From: Planctomycetota bacterium
GTDB taxonomy: Bacteria > Planctomycetota > UBA1135 > GCA-002686595
Length of the DNA stretch: 64,000 nt
Reading direction: 5' to 3'
Assembly (NCBI GenBank): GCA_016779205.1
Contig: JADHOC010000021.1
Coordinates: forward strand, 1 to 64,000
Part shown: positions 9,149-18,258 of the stretch, in pieces
How the letters are laid out: each line of letters starts with the position of its first letter
Position numbering within the stretch: the stretch's first letter is position 1
Made by a program: the position numbers and the translations under genes
The notes under the pieces: model-generated
What the model saw: the letters and a program-made list of their open reading frames with translations, nothing else
The model's database searches: none
What the model was told of the DNA's origin: nothing

Positions 9149-10074
9149 GCGAGGCGACAGGGAGCAGCGACCGGGCCGGTCTCTTCACGGCAACGCGGCC
9201 CCTCTTCGGGCTCGTCTCCCTGTGGACGGTGCTCGCGGTGGCCGTGTGGGTCTCGACGGAGACCCACATCGATCACGTGGACTGGGAGAAGGGGAGCCCG
9301 GTGTCCGTGCTCGGGTCCTTCCTCCCCGAGTCCGTGCTCGCCAACGAGTGGCTCTTCGAGGCGAGCCGCTGGGTCCTCTGGGGAGCGGCGGCCTGCTGGG
9401 CCCTGCGCCTCCTCGTGCCGTTCATGGGCTGGGTGACCTTCGGGGCCTACACGCTGCACGCCTCCATGTTCTGGGAGAACCTCCCCTGGTTCCGCCACAA
9501 GTTCGTGCTCCCGGCGCTGCTGCTGTTCGTTCACGCCATGTGGTTCCAGTGTTACCGCAGGGAGCTCCGCGCGGCACGCGGGGACCTCCTCGCCGCCAGG
9601 GTCTGCCCGGGGTGGGTCCCCTTCCTCGGCATCTACAGCGTCGCGACGTTCTACGGCCTGGCCGGGGTGATGAAGCTCTGGCGGGGGGGCCTCGCATGGG
9701 GAGACGGCCTCTCCCTCCAGCTGTGGATGTACCGCTTCGGGGACGAGGACTGGCTCCTGACGCAGTGGATCCTCGCTGACCGACGCCTCGCCATGGCCCT
9801 CCAGGCGGGCGCGCTCCTGCTGGAGTGCCTGGCCTTCCTCGTGATCCTCTTCCCACGCACGCGAGCGCCGCTGGCGCTCGGGCTGATCGGGATGCACCTG
9901 GGGATCGAGTTCACCTTCGGCATCCCCTTCGCCAGCAACGTGGTGCTGGTCATGGTGGTGCTCCTGCCCTGGACGAGGCGCGCGCTGGAACGCTTCGAGT
10001 GGCCCGCGCGGTCGCGCAGCGCCGCCGGCCATAGGGCCGTGGTGGAGACGGGCCACGCGTCGGACCGGGGCTGA
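9145..10074 (+). CDS. HTTM-domain membrane protein (vitamin-K carboxylase-like)
   Basis: 309 aa, starting at the GTG that overlaps the upstream stop by 4 bp. Multiple helices carry HTTM hallmarks: a helix with YGLAGVMKLWRGGLAWGDG, LLLECLAFLVIL, and a late HLGIEFTFGIPFASN. The HTTM domain is the membrane half of vitamin-K-dependent gamma-carboxylase; stand-alone bacterial versions lack the lumenal carboxylase domain, as does this one, and their reaction is unknown. It forms a two-gene unit with the small protein before it. Confidence 0.8.
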   Translation: MSEATGSSDRAGLFTATRPLFGLVSLWTVLAVAVWVSTETHIDHVDWEKGSPVSVLGSFLPESVLANEWLFEASRWVLWGAAACWALRLLVPFMGWVTFGAYTLHASMFWENLPWFRHKFVLPALLLFVHAMWFQCYRRELRAARGDLLAARVCPGWVPFLGIYSVATFYGLAGVMKLWRGGLAWGDGLSLQLWMYRFGDEDWLLTQWILADRRLAMALQAGALLLECLAFLVILFPRTRAPLALGLIGMHLGIEFTFGIPFASNVVLVMVVLLPWTRRALERFEWPARSRSAAGHRAVVETGHASDRG

Positions 10075-10119
10075 GCTGCCCGGCCCCCGGAGGGTACCGA
10101 GGGACATGGGGGAGCCGGT

Positions 10120-10139
10120 CGCCCCGCCATCCCGGGGCG
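10120..10139. terminator. Short hairpin between convergent genes
   Basis: A 7-bp GC stem (10120-10126 with 10133-10139) and a 6-nt loop lie between the HTTM gene and the convergent lipoprotein gene. No U-tract is present, so termination is inferred from position. Confidence 0.4.
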
Positions 10140-10152
10140 CATCCCGCCGGGG

Positions 10153-11574
10153 TCAGTCGTCCCGTTCGCTCGACGCCGGGGGGTCCTCCCGGCGGTGGAC
10201 CCAGGCCATCCCCGTCGAAGGGATCCCGTTCGGATCATGCCCGCCGAAGTACGTGGCGCGGTCGCCCTCGAAGGGGGAGCGGACGTAGCAGCGGGTGGCC
10301 ACCAGCGGGCGCCCTCCGGCGCCCCCGACCTCCTCGATTCGATAGGCCCGGTCCGCGTCACGAATCGCGTAGAGGGCGCCGCGGTAGAAGCCGCGCTTCC
10401 ACTGGGCCAGCCCCTCTCCGCTGCCCTGGAACTCGAGGCCAACGAGGCGTCGGGAGGCGTCCGGCGTCCCCGCTCCGACCTCGAGCATCTGGTTGTAGGC
10501 ACCCAGAACGTACTGCACCTTGGAGGCCCCCGTGTGGGCCTGGATCAGCTCGGCGAGGACCACCTCCCGGTGGCGCGTGAAGCGGCCCCCCTCGGCGGGG
10601 TCGAGGCGGATCATCTCTCCCTGGGCGCGGGCGTCCGGAGACCACATGAACAGCAGGGACTCGCCCTCGCCGCCGGGGGTCGCCACCGCGGTGAGGCCGC
10701 GGACACCGCCCACGTCCGAGCGCACCTTCGTGGCCAGGTCCGAGAGATCGTGGGCGACCTCGTACCGTGGCTTCGGCCCGTCCACCCGTCGATAGATCCG
10801 GTTGCCCGCCGAGAAGTACAGCGTGCCGTTGGCCGTGGTGATCCCCAGGGGCCGCACCTGGAGCGGCCCGAACTCAGGCTTCCCCTGCCACGCGATCCGG
10901 CCCGGGGCGTCGGGGTCATACACCCCGGTGAGGATCCCCTGGGTCCCGATGGAGAGGATCACGTGGTCCACGCCGGTGACCGCGTCCCGGTGGACGTGCA
11001 CGTCGCGCACGGAGTACGCCTCGGACCTCCCGCGCGGACCGCTGAGGACCCGGACCTTGGCCCACCCCTCGCCCCCCTGCTCGCGGACGAAGCAGTGCAC
11101 CGCGGTGCCCCGCAGCCCCGTCGCATAGGCGCACGCCATCAACAGGGTCACGGGCTCGTCGAGGGCTTGCCCCTCGCCGTCGCTATGGAACGTCACCGCC
11201 TCGAGGATCTCGGGGCGGACGTGGCCCGGCCCCAGCTCGAGGTCGACCTCCCATGCACCGCCGGGGGCGTCGAGCCGGATCACCCTGGCCCACCCCCGCC
11301 GGGGGTCCTTCCCGCCGTAGTAGACGTTGGTGCCATCCTCCCAGAACCCCACCGCGGCGAAGAGGCGTTCGCCGTGGCCCACCAGGTGCAGGATCTCGGA
11401 CCCGCCCTGGGAGGGGCGCGTGGCGGACGAGGACGCGGCGCCATACGAGCAGGACCAGTCCTGGGCGGAGGTCGGCGGGCAGGCCGCCAGCAGGAGCCCG
11501 GCGGCGGTGACCAGGGAGGTGAGGCGCGGCACTTGGAGTCGGCGGGGCGGAGGGGTGGCGCGGCGGTCCTTCAC
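10153..11574 (-). CDS. Secreted lipoprotein of unknown function, last gene of ole operon
   Basis: 473 aa from a GTG that overlaps the oleD stop by 4 bp (GTGA). An Arg-rich N-terminus and hydrophobic stretch end in LLLAAC, a lipobox, so it should be exported and lipidated. The body is rich in short beta-strand-like segments (LFAAVGFWEDGTNVYYGG, LYFSAGNRIYRRVD), suggesting a beta-propeller, but no named repeat is clear. The overlap with oleD makes it part of the ole transcript. Whether it takes part in olefin or lactone handling is unknown. Confidence 0.75.
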   Translation of the reverse strand: MKDRRATPPPRRLQVPRLTSLVTAAGLLLAACPPTSAQDWSCSYGAASSSATRPSQGGSEILHLVGHGERLFAAVGFWEDGTNVYYGGKDPRRGWARVIRLDAPGGAWEVDLELGPGHVRPEILEAVTFHSDGEGQALDEPVTLLMACAYATGLRGTAVHCFVREQGGEGWAKVRVLSGPRGRSEAYSVRDVHVHRDAVTGVDHVILSIGTQGILTGVYDPDAPGRIAWQGKPEFGPLQVRPLGITTANGTLYFSAGNRIYRRVDGPKPRYEVAHDLSDLATKVRSDVGGVRGLTAVATPGGEGESLLFMWSPDARAQGEMIRLDPAEGGRFTRHREVVLAELIQAHTGASKVQYVLGAYNQMLEVGAGTPDASRRLVGLEFQGSGEGLAQWKRGFYRGALYAIRDADRAYRIEEVGGAGGRPLVATRCYVRSPFEGDRATYFGGHDPNGIPSTGMAWVHRREDPPASSERDD

Positions 11575-12584
11575 AGGTCAGCGGCCCAGGCGATGGTCCG
11601 GCGCGTGGCCTCGTCGAGGGAGACCGGCTCCCGATAGCGGCCCCCGCAGGCTTCGACGAAGGGGGCGAGGTCGTAGGAGTGGGAGGTGGCGAGCTGGCGG
11701 GCCACGAAGCGCGTCATGGGGGGCTCCCCGCCGATCCGCAGGGCGCGGTATCCGAGCTCAAGCGCGGCCCCGGCCGCGTAGGCGAGCGGGCCGGGGACGC
11801 GGCGCGTCACCGGGGCCCGGCCGGTGCCCTCGAGGACGCGGTTGATCCAGTCCCACAGGCGGACCGGCTCCCCGTTGTTCACGAAGAAGGCGCGCCCCCG
11901 GAGCCCATCGGGGTCCTCCCGCAGCCCGTCGGCGGCGGCGAGGTGGGCGGCCGCGGCGTTGCCCACGAAGGTGAGGCTGACCTCGCTGGTGCCGTCTCCC
12001 ACGATCCGCAGCCGGCCCGCGTCGGCGCGCTCGAGGAGGCGCGGGATGAGGTTCGGGTCCCCGGGGCCGAAGATCAGGTGGGGGCGGAGGGACACGGTGG
12101 CGAGCCCGGGGCCGTCCGCGGCGAGGACCAGCCGCTCGGCCTCCGCCTTGGTGCGGGGGTAATGGGCGAGGTAGCGGTCCGGGTAGGGGAGGTCGGGCCC
12201 CGCGTTGACGTGGTCGCCGCCGCCGAAGACGACGCTCGGTGACGACGTGAACACGAGGCGCGGCACGCGCGCGGCCCGGCAGGCCTCGATGACGCGGGCG
12301 GTGGCGTCCACGTTGGCGCGCTCGTAGTCGCGGGCGGGCCCGAAGACCCCGGGGCGAGCGGCGCAGTGGTAGACCGTATCCACCCCCCCGCGCTCGAGGA
12401 GCTCGATGAGGGCGCCGGGTTCATCGGCGAGGTCCGCCCGGAGCGTCTCGACGCCGCGGGCCTCGAGCTCGGGGTAGGCGCCGCGGGAGATGCTCGCCAC
12501 GCGCTCGCCGCGTTCCAGGAGGGCGTCCACGACGGCGCCGCCGAGGAAGCCTCCGCCCCCGGTGACCGCGGCGCTCCCGCTCAT
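11571..12584 (-). CDS. oleD: OleD, NAD(P)-dependent 2-alkyl-3-ketoalkanoate reductase
   Basis: 337 aa extended SDR of the 3-beta-HSD type. The start is the ATG overlapping the oleC stop (ATGA). Rossmann motif TGGGGFLG lies at the N-terminus, TSSPSVVF supplies the catalytic Ser region, and HYPRTK carries the Tyr-x3-Lys pair. OleD reduces the beta-keto acid made by OleA to a beta-hydroxy acid. Identification rests on fold plus the neighbouring oleC and oleB; on sequence alone it could be called a generic NAD-dependent epimerase. Confidence 0.85.
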   Translation of the reverse strand: MSGSAAVTGGGGFLGGAVVDALLERGERVASISRGAYPELEARGVETLRADLADEPGALIELLERGGVDTVYHCAARPGVFGPARDYERANVDATARVIEACRAARVPRLVFTSSPSVVFGGGDHVNAGPDLPYPDRYLAHYPRTKAEAERLVLAADGPGLATVSLRPHLIFGPGDPNLIPRLLERADAGRLRIVGDGTSEVSLTFVGNAAAAHLAAADGLREDPDGLRGRAFFVNNGEPVRLWDWINRVLEGTGRAPVTRRVPGPLAYAAGAALELGYRALRIGGEPPMTRFVARQLATSHSYDLAPFVEACGGRYREPVSLDEATRRTIAWAADL

Positions 12585-14299
12585 CCGACCTGCTGCTCCG
12601 CCCAGGCCTTCAGCTCCTCGCGGTGGATCTTGGCGTTGTGCCGCGGGTCCACGGGGAAGCCCGGGTGGAAGAGGAAGTGCTCGATGTCCGCGGAGCGGGC
12701 GACCTTCCGCCCGATCTCGCGCAGCTGCATGATGAACCCCTGGGTCATGACGTCGCTCCTGGGGTGCTCCCCGGGGAGCGCCTCGACGATGCAGAAGGGC
12801 ACCTCTTCCCCCGGCGGCCCAACGCCCACCAGTGCGGTGCGCGCGGCCCGGGGATGCTGGTTGAAGATGTTCTCCAGGGGGACCGGCATGCGGACGCCCC
12901 TGGGGGTCTCGATGCGGTGGGACTTGCGACCCATGAACCAGAGGCGCCCCTCGCTGTCGAAGCGTCCGACGTCGCCGATGCGGTGCCAGACGGTCCCGTC
13001 CCCGCAGGGGATCTTGGCGCCGGCGGTGGCCGCGGCGTCCTCGGCGTATTCGGCGGTGACCACCGGGCCCCGGACGCAGATCTCTCCCACCTCGCCGAGG
13101 CCCAGGGCGAGGTCGTCGGTCCAGCGCTCGATGGGCTCGTCGGTGATGCCGATCAGCTGGATCTGGATGGTGGGGCTTGGCCGGCCCACGCACGTGCCGG
13201 CGCCATTCTTCAGGGCCTCGAGCAGGCCCGGCACCACCTCACGCCCGGCGACGCTCGCCACGGGGAGGGACTCGGTGGCGCCGTAGGGCGTGTGCACATC
13301 GGCGTCGAGGGAGAGGACCGCGTGGGCATCCTGGATCAGGTCCGGCGGCACGGGGGCGCCCGCCATGAGGAGACGCCGGAGCCCGTCGAGCTTGACCCCC
13401 TGTTCGCGGCAGTGGGGGAGCACCCGGCGCCAGATGGCGGGGGAGCCGAAGGCGGTGGTGGCGCCGCACTCCAGGATGGCGCGCACGATCTTCTCGGGCT
13501 CGCACCGGGCGGGGCGGGTGACGTCCATGTCCGGGAAGACGCTGGTCATCCCGAAGGCGATGTCGAAGAGGGCGAAGAGGGGGAAGCAGGCGAGGTCGAT
13601 CTCGCCGGGCTCGAACCCGTAGATGGCCCGCAGGCCCGTCACCTGCGCGTGGAACATCCCGTGGGTGTAGAGCACGCCCTTGGGCGGGCCGGTGCTCCCG
13701 CTGGTGAACAGGATGGCCGCCGGGTCGTCGCGGTGGGTGGGCTCCAGGACCGGGTCCGGGGCGCCGGCGCGCTCCAGCCGTGCGAGGGTCGTCCCGCCCC
13801 AGGCGAGGCGGCGGCCGACGGTGACGAACACCTGGACGCTCCGGAACGGGGCGCGGAACAGGGTCCGGACCAGGTGGGCCGCGGGGACGCCGATGAACAC
13901 CTCGGGGGCCATGCGCTCCACCGCGGCGAGCAGGCGCTCACGGCCCATGCCAGGGTCCGCGAGGACCGGCACCGCGCCGAGCTTGAAGGCGGCGTAGGTG
14001 ATGGCGATGAGGTCGGGGCCGGGCCGGACGAACAGGCACACGCGCATGCCCTTCTCCACGCCCTCCGCGGCGAGGCCGGCGGCGATGCGATTGGAGCGCT
14101 CCTCAAGCTCGGCGTAGGAGAGCACGCTCCAGCCGCGGCCGCCGGGGCCTGGAGAGACGACGGCGGAGGCCTCGGGGTGACGGCTGGCGCCCTCCGGCAG
14201 GAAGGCGGCGATGTTGACCTCGTCCGGGACTCCGCCGAGGGCGGCGAACGGGTCGGCGGCGCCTTGGGGCGGGCGCGCGGGACGCGTGTCGTCGCTCAT
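12581..14299 (-). CDS. oleC: OleC, beta-lactone synthetase (AMP-forming ligase family)
   Basis: 572 aa acyl-CoA-synthetase-like enzyme. The ATP-binding loop TSGSTGPPKG lies at residues 199-208, followed by the adenylate motif TPYGATES and the hinge region RIGDVGRFDSEGRLWFMGR. Long-chain ANL homologues clustered with oleB and oleD are OleC, which adenylates a beta-hydroxy acid and closes it to a beta-lactone instead of making a CoA ester. The C-terminal part has HNAKIHREELKAW, placing a Lys near the usual ANL Lys position. The gene overlaps oleB and oleD by 4 bp each. Confidence 0.88.
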   Translation of the reverse strand: MSDDTRPARPPQGAADPFAALGGVPDEVNIAAFLPEGASRHPEASAVVSPGPGGRGWSVLSYAELEERSNRIAAGLAAEGVEKGMRVCLFVRPGPDLIAITYAAFKLGAVPVLADPGMGRERLLAAVERMAPEVFIGVPAAHLVRTLFRAPFRSVQVFVTVGRRLAWGGTTLARLERAGAPDPVLEPTHRDDPAAILFTSGSTGPPKGVLYTHGMFHAQVTGLRAIYGFEPGEIDLACFPLFALFDIAFGMTSVFPDMDVTRPARCEPEKIVRAILECGATTAFGSPAIWRRVLPHCREQGVKLDGLRRLLMAGAPVPPDLIQDAHAVLSLDADVHTPYGATESLPVASVAGREVVPGLLEALKNGAGTCVGRPSPTIQIQLIGITDEPIERWTDDLALGLGEVGEICVRGPVVTAEYAEDAAATAGAKIPCGDGTVWHRIGDVGRFDSEGRLWFMGRKSHRIETPRGVRMPVPLENIFNQHPRAARTALVGVGPPGEEVPFCIVEALPGEHPRSDVMTQGFIMQLREIGRKVARSADIEHFLFHPGFPVDPRHNAKIHREELKAWAEQQVG

Positions 14300-15390
14300 C
14301 CTTCGCGCGTCTCGGCGTGAACGGACTGCTGGCGGACGCGGCGGATGGCCTCGAGCACTTGCTCCGGCGCGTCCTCCATGACGTAGTGCCCCACGTCGTC
14401 GAGGCGCGTGACGGGGACGCCGGGGAAGCGCTGCTCCCAGCCGGCCAGGAAGAGCGGCGAGAAGCACCAGTCCCGCATGCCCCACACGATCTCCATGGGC
14501 AGCCCCCGCAGGCTCTCGAGCCCGTCGGCGATCCCCGCGAGCGGTGCCCATGAGGGGTGGTCCTCGCGCATGGGGATGTCCGCCACGAAGCGCCAGGTCT
14601 GCTCGCGCTCGCTCCAGCTGCCGTAGGGCGCGAGGAGCGCGGCGCGCACCTCGGCGGTGAGCGGGCGCTCGGTGGTCATGAAGGTCGCCGCGCGCGCGAA
14701 GGCGTTGCCCCCCTGGACCGCGAGCCGCCCGAGCCCGGGTACCCGGCACAGGGCGATGCGCCGGGGGATGTGGGAGGAGGGGAAGGCCGCGGTGTTGGTG
14801 ACCACGAAGCGGCTCACCCGGTCCGGGCGCGCGAGGGCCGCGCCGAAGCCGATGGCCCCGCCCCAGTCGTGCACCACGAGGGTCACGTCCCGGAGGTCGA
14901 GCTCATCCATGAGCGCCACGAGCGCGCCCACGTGTTCGGCGAGGCGGGTCCCGCCGGGGACGCGGTCCGAGAGGCCCATGCCCAGGTGGTCGGGGACCAC
15001 GACCCGCGTCTGGTCCTTGAAGCCGTCGACGATCGCCCGCCAGTAGAACGACCAGGTGGGGTTCCCGTGCACGCACAGGATCGGGCCGGAGCCGCCCTCG
15101 GCCACCTCTCCCTCGTCCACGTAGTGCAGGGCCCTCCCCTCGACGTCGAGGAAGTGGGGCTCGTATCCGTACAGGTGTCGGAAGGGGCGCGTCCGGTCCA
15201 GGGCGCGCGCCTCGAGCGCTTGCAGTTGGAGGGTCAAGGGGCCGTGCGGGTGGGGGATCCGAGCGGGGAGATCCGTGCGATGGAGATCGTCGCCGCGGCG
15301 GGCGGCGGACGCGGCCAAGAGGATACCGCTCCCCGCGGCGGAGGGCCGGATGTCTCCGATGACCCCGCTGGAAAGGGGCGGGCGGGTCAA
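14296..15390 (-). CDS. oleB: OleB, beta-lactone decarboxylase (haloalkane dehalogenase-like)
   Basis: 364 aa alpha/beta hydrolase. CVHGNPTWSFYWR and the nucleophile elbow VVHDWGGAIG (Asp175) are typical of OleB and haloalkane dehalogenases; the His lies in DDVGHYVMED. OleB removes CO2 from the cis-beta-lactone to give a cis-olefin. The longest frame starts at TTG and overlaps the upstream stop as TTGA. The first 50-60 residues are absent from usual OleB (about 300 aa) and could be an artefact, with the true start further in. The frame has no ATG there. Confidence 0.85.
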   Translation of the reverse strand: MTRPPLSSGVIGDIRPSAAGSGILLAASAARRGDDLHRTDLPARIPHPHGPLTLQLQALEARALDRTRPFRHLYGYEPHFLDVEGRALHYVDEGEVAEGGSGPILCVHGNPTWSFYWRAIVDGFKDQTRVVVPDHLGMGLSDRVPGGTRLAEHVGALVALMDELDLRDVTLVVHDWGGAIGFGAALARPDRVSRFVVTNTAAFPSSHIPRRIALCRVPGLGRLAVQGGNAFARAATFMTTERPLTAEVRAALLAPYGSWSEREQTWRFVADIPMREDHPSWAPLAGIADGLESLRGLPMEIVWGMRDWCFSPLFLAGWEQRFPGVPVTRLDDVGHYVMEDAPEQVLEAIRRVRQQSVHAETREG

Positions 15391-16577
15391 AGGGAGCCGC
15401 GGAGCCGCAGGGTCTGCGGCGTCGGCGGCCCGTGGACTGCATCCAGGCGCACGGGGGCGGCGAGGCTGTAGGTGAGCTCTCCGGCTACCCCTCCCTCATT
15501 TTCGCCCTCGGGAGTACGGAGCTCGACGGGCCCGAGGGGGAGGTCATGGAGCTCGAAGATGCCGCCACCGACGGGGTGGAAGCCCGTGTTCCAGGGACCC
15601 TGAGGAGCCCCGGGGGCGCCCCCGGGCGGCTCGGCCTGCAGGGGCAGGCTCCATTGGACCCGGCGCACCGCCACCTCCGGGTCATGCTCGTCTCCGGGCG
15701 GGTCGAACTCGATCCGGATCGCCACCTTGCCCCGGGGGCGCAGGGGGTCATCCAGGTGCACGACCGAGCGGTTCGAGAGCCGACCGGGTTCGATGCGCAT
15801 GGTCGACCACAGCCCGTCCCGCGTCACCGCCCGGACGATGAAGCCGTCCTCCTGCATGGTGTTCATGATCGGCCGGATGCGCGCGAGGGCGAAACCCTCG
15901 TCGGTGGACCGCGCGGTCGCCGTGCCACCTGAGCCGCCGAGCATGCTGGAGATCGGTGAGATGGTGGCCTGGGCCTCCAGGATCAGGTCCTCGACCCGCA
16001 CGCCCGGCGGAAGCCCGCCGCGGTAGATGACCGTGGGCCCGACCTCCACCTCGAAGCGGGACCAGACGTCGGGTCGGGTCAGCCTCGCAGAACCCACCTT
16101 GGATTCGGCCCACGGGTCGAAGCCTGAGCCCCCCCAGTCCACCGGCCACGCGTGGATGTCCCAGGGGCCGTCGCCGTCGAGGTCGGAGATCGCGACCCGA
16201 CCGTCGCGGTCGGTGACCCACGGGCTCCGACGCCCGGGGGAGACGAGGGGGCTCGTCCCCGCGGGCAAGGCCTCGACGTGGTAGCCCGCGAGGGGCTGCT
16301 GGGTGTCGCCGGCGACGAGCAGGACGCCGACGCGGAGGGCGTCGTCCTCCGGCGGGAGCACAGCGGCTGCGGCCCTGACCTCGAGCGGGTCGCGCGCGGC
16401 GCCCTTCGCCGCGGGCGCATCGCGGGGGGGGATCGCAACACCCCGGTCCGCCGTCTCCGCCGCGGGGCTCCTCCGAACCAGCCCCGGGTCGCCGGCCGTG
16501 GAGCCCCTGTGGAGGAACCAGGCGGCGCCGGCCACGACCAGCGCGGCGGTGAAGAGGAGCGGGAGGCGGCGGCCCAT
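15387..16577 (-). CDS. Membrane-anchored unknown, first gene of ole operon
   Basis: 396 aa from the ATG giving MGRRLPLLFTAALVVAG, a signal anchor. After an Ala/Pro-rich linker there is a beta-sandwich-like region (LLVAGDTQQPLAGYHVEA) resembling carboxypeptidase-regulatory domains, then a second domain without recognisable motifs. Its stop overlaps the oleB frame by 4 bp, so it heads the ole operon. No thiolase features are present, so it does not replace OleA. The role is unknown. Confidence 0.7.
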   Translation of the reverse strand: MGRRLPLLFTAALVVAGAAWFLHRGSTAGDPGLVRRSPAAETADRGVAIPPRDAPAAKGAARDPLEVRAAAAVLPPEDDALRVGVLLVAGDTQQPLAGYHVEALPAGTSPLVSPGRRSPWVTDRDGRVAISDLDGDGPWDIHAWPVDWGGSGFDPWAESKVGSARLTRPDVWSRFEVEVGPTVIYRGGLPPGVRVEDLILEAQATISPISSMLGGSGGTATARSTDEGFALARIRPIMNTMQEDGFIVRAVTRDGLWSTMRIEPGRLSNRSVVHLDDPLRPRGKVAIRIEFDPPGDEHDPEVAVRRVQWSLPLQAEPPGGAPGAPQGPWNTGFHPVGGGIFELHDLPLGPVELRTPEGENEGGVAGELTYSLAAPVRLDAVHGPPTPQTLRLRGSL

Positions 16578-16630
16578 GGGGGAATGGTATCGGCGGCGGG
16601 GTCGGCGGGGCGGCGGGCTATCCTGGGCCC

Positions 16631-18238
16631 ATGCAAGTCCACGCACTCGCCGCGCTCCTCGCCGCTCTCCCCTCATCGACCGGGCTCTCACCGACCGGGC
16701 CCTCATCGACCGGGACCCAGGAGCCCACGCAGCCCCCGCATGTGGTGGTCATCATGGTGGACGACCTCGGCTGGCGTGACTGCTCGCCCGCCTGCTGGGA
16801 TGACCCTGAGGGTCCGGGAGCCCGCCACTTCCTGACGCCGAACCTCGAGCGGCTCGCGCGGGAGGGCGTGCGCTTCGCGGACGCCTACGCGTCGGCGCCC
16901 GTGTGCACGCCGACGCGCACGAGCTTCATGACCGGCGTCACGCCGGCCCGGAATCAGATCACCTACTGGACGCGCTTCTACGGGCGGGACCAGTCCGCGC
17001 GGCACCCGCTCCTGAAGGCGCCGAGCTGGGACGTGGACGCGCTGCAGCCCGGGGATGTGACGCTGGCCTCACTGATGACGCCGGAGTACCGGACCATCCA
17101 CGTGGGCAAGGCGCACTTCGGCACGAGCCCCGAGGGCGGAGCCGGCGGCGGCGACCCCACGACCCTGGGCTTCGACGTGAACATCGCCGGCTGGGCCGCC
17201 GGTGGGCCAGGGAGCTTCTACGGCATCGACGACTTCAGCGCCGCCAAGCGCGAGGAGCGTCGCGGCAACAAGGGGCGCAACCGCAACTGGGACATCCCCG
17301 GGCTGGAGGAGTACCACGGCCAGGACGTGTTCCTCACGGACGTGCTGGCGGACGAGGCGGAGCGCGCGTTGCGGGAGGGCGTGGCCGACGGCGAGCGGGT
17401 CTTCCTGCACTTCGCGCCCTACGCGGTGCACGCGCCGATCATGGCGCACGAGGGGCTCAAGGCGCGCTTCGAGGGGAGCGGGCTCACCGGGCCTGAGCTC
17501 GCCTACGCCACCATGGTGGCGGCGGTGGACGACGCCACGGGGCAGCTGCTCGACGCCCTCGACGACCTCGGGATCGCCGAGGAGACCCTGGTGATCTACA
17601 CCGGGGACAACGGGGGCCTCTCGGCCCACGCCCGGGGGGGCGAGCGCCACACCCACAACCTCCCCGCCCGCAGCGGCAAGGGCAGCGCCTATGACGGCGG
17701 GCTGCGCGTCCCCATGGTCGTGCGCTGGCCCGGGGTGGTGGAGCCGGGCACGCTGGTCCGCGGCCCCGTGGTGACCCACGACCTCTTCCCGACGCTGCTT
17801 GGCGCGGCGCGCATCGACATCCCCGCGGATCACGCGGCGCGGGTGGAGGGGATCGACCTGCGTCCGGTGCTCGACGGTCGGGAGGCGCCGCCCGCTGGCC
17901 GCTCGCTCCTCTTCCACCAGCCCCACTTCTGGGGCGTCAACGGCCCGGGCATCGAGCCCTTCAGCGCCGTGCGGGTGGGAGACCACAAGCTGATCTACTT
18001 CCACTCCGGCGCCCAGCTCGACGAGGCCACCGGCAAGCGCACGGGCGGTCCGCGCTTCGAGCTCTACGATCTCGCGGAGGACGTGGGTGAGGCGCGGGAC
18101 CTGGCCGCGGAGCGCCCCGCGACCCTCGCCGCCCTCGCGCAGGTCCTCTCCGCGCGCCTGGAAGCGGCGGGCGCCTCCATGTCCCTTGACCTGCGGTCGG
18201 GCCAGCCGGTTCCTCTGCCGCGCGCTGGGCTGCGCTAG
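16631..18238 (+). CDS. Type I formylglycine sulfatase, secreted
   Basis: 535 aa arylsulfatase-family enzyme. A short weak N-terminal hydrophobic stretch suggests export. Metal-binding VDDLGW (about residue 43) and the C-T-P-T-R signature (Cys92, to be converted to formylglycine) are followed by TGDNGG and KGSAYDGGLRVP. Planctomycete sulfatases of this type strip sulfate from algal polysaccharides, but the substrate cannot be read from sequence. The start is 53 bp from the divergent operon. Residues 14-28 are coded by a 15-bp triplicate. Confidence 0.9.
   Translation: MQVHALAALLAALPSSTGLSPTGPSSTGTQEPTQPPHVVVIMVDDLGWRDCSPACWDDPEGPGARHFLTPNLERLAREGVRFADAYASAPVCTPTRTSFMTGVTPARNQITYWTRFYGRDQSARHPLLKAPSWDVDALQPGDVTLASLMTPEYRTIHVGKAHFGTSPEGGAGGGDPTTLGFDVNIAGWAAGGPGSFYGIDDFSAAKREERRGNKGRNRNWDIPGLEEYHGQDVFLTDVLADEAERALREGVADGERVFLHFAPYAVHAPIMAHEGLKARFEGSGLTGPELAYATMVAAVDDATGQLLDALDDLGIAEETLVIYTGDNGGLSAHARGGERHTHNLPARSGKGSAYDGGLRVPMVVRWPGVVEPGTLVRGPVVTHDLFPTLLGAARIDIPADHAARVEGIDLRPVLDGREAPPAGRSLLFHQPHFWGVNGPGIEPFSAVRVGDHKLIYFHSGAQLDEATGKRTGGPRFELYDLAEDVGEARDLAAERPATLAALAQVLSARLEAAGASMSLDLRSGQPVPLPRAGLR
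16670..16714 (+). repeat. Three 15-bp tandem units at the sulfatase N-terminus
   Basis: Units at 16670-16684 and 16700-16714 are identical; the middle unit (16685-16699) differs at two bases. They are in frame and code for a Ser/Pro/Thr/Gly linker just after the presumed signal sequence. Confidence 0.85.
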
Positions 18239-18258
18239 GGCCGCGGGGCGCCCGGAGG

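Noticed and set aside
15387..16577. Possible oleA replacing the missing gene at the head of the ole operon
   Set aside because: The protein has a membrane anchor and beta-sandwich-like domains, with no thiolase Cys/His motifs.
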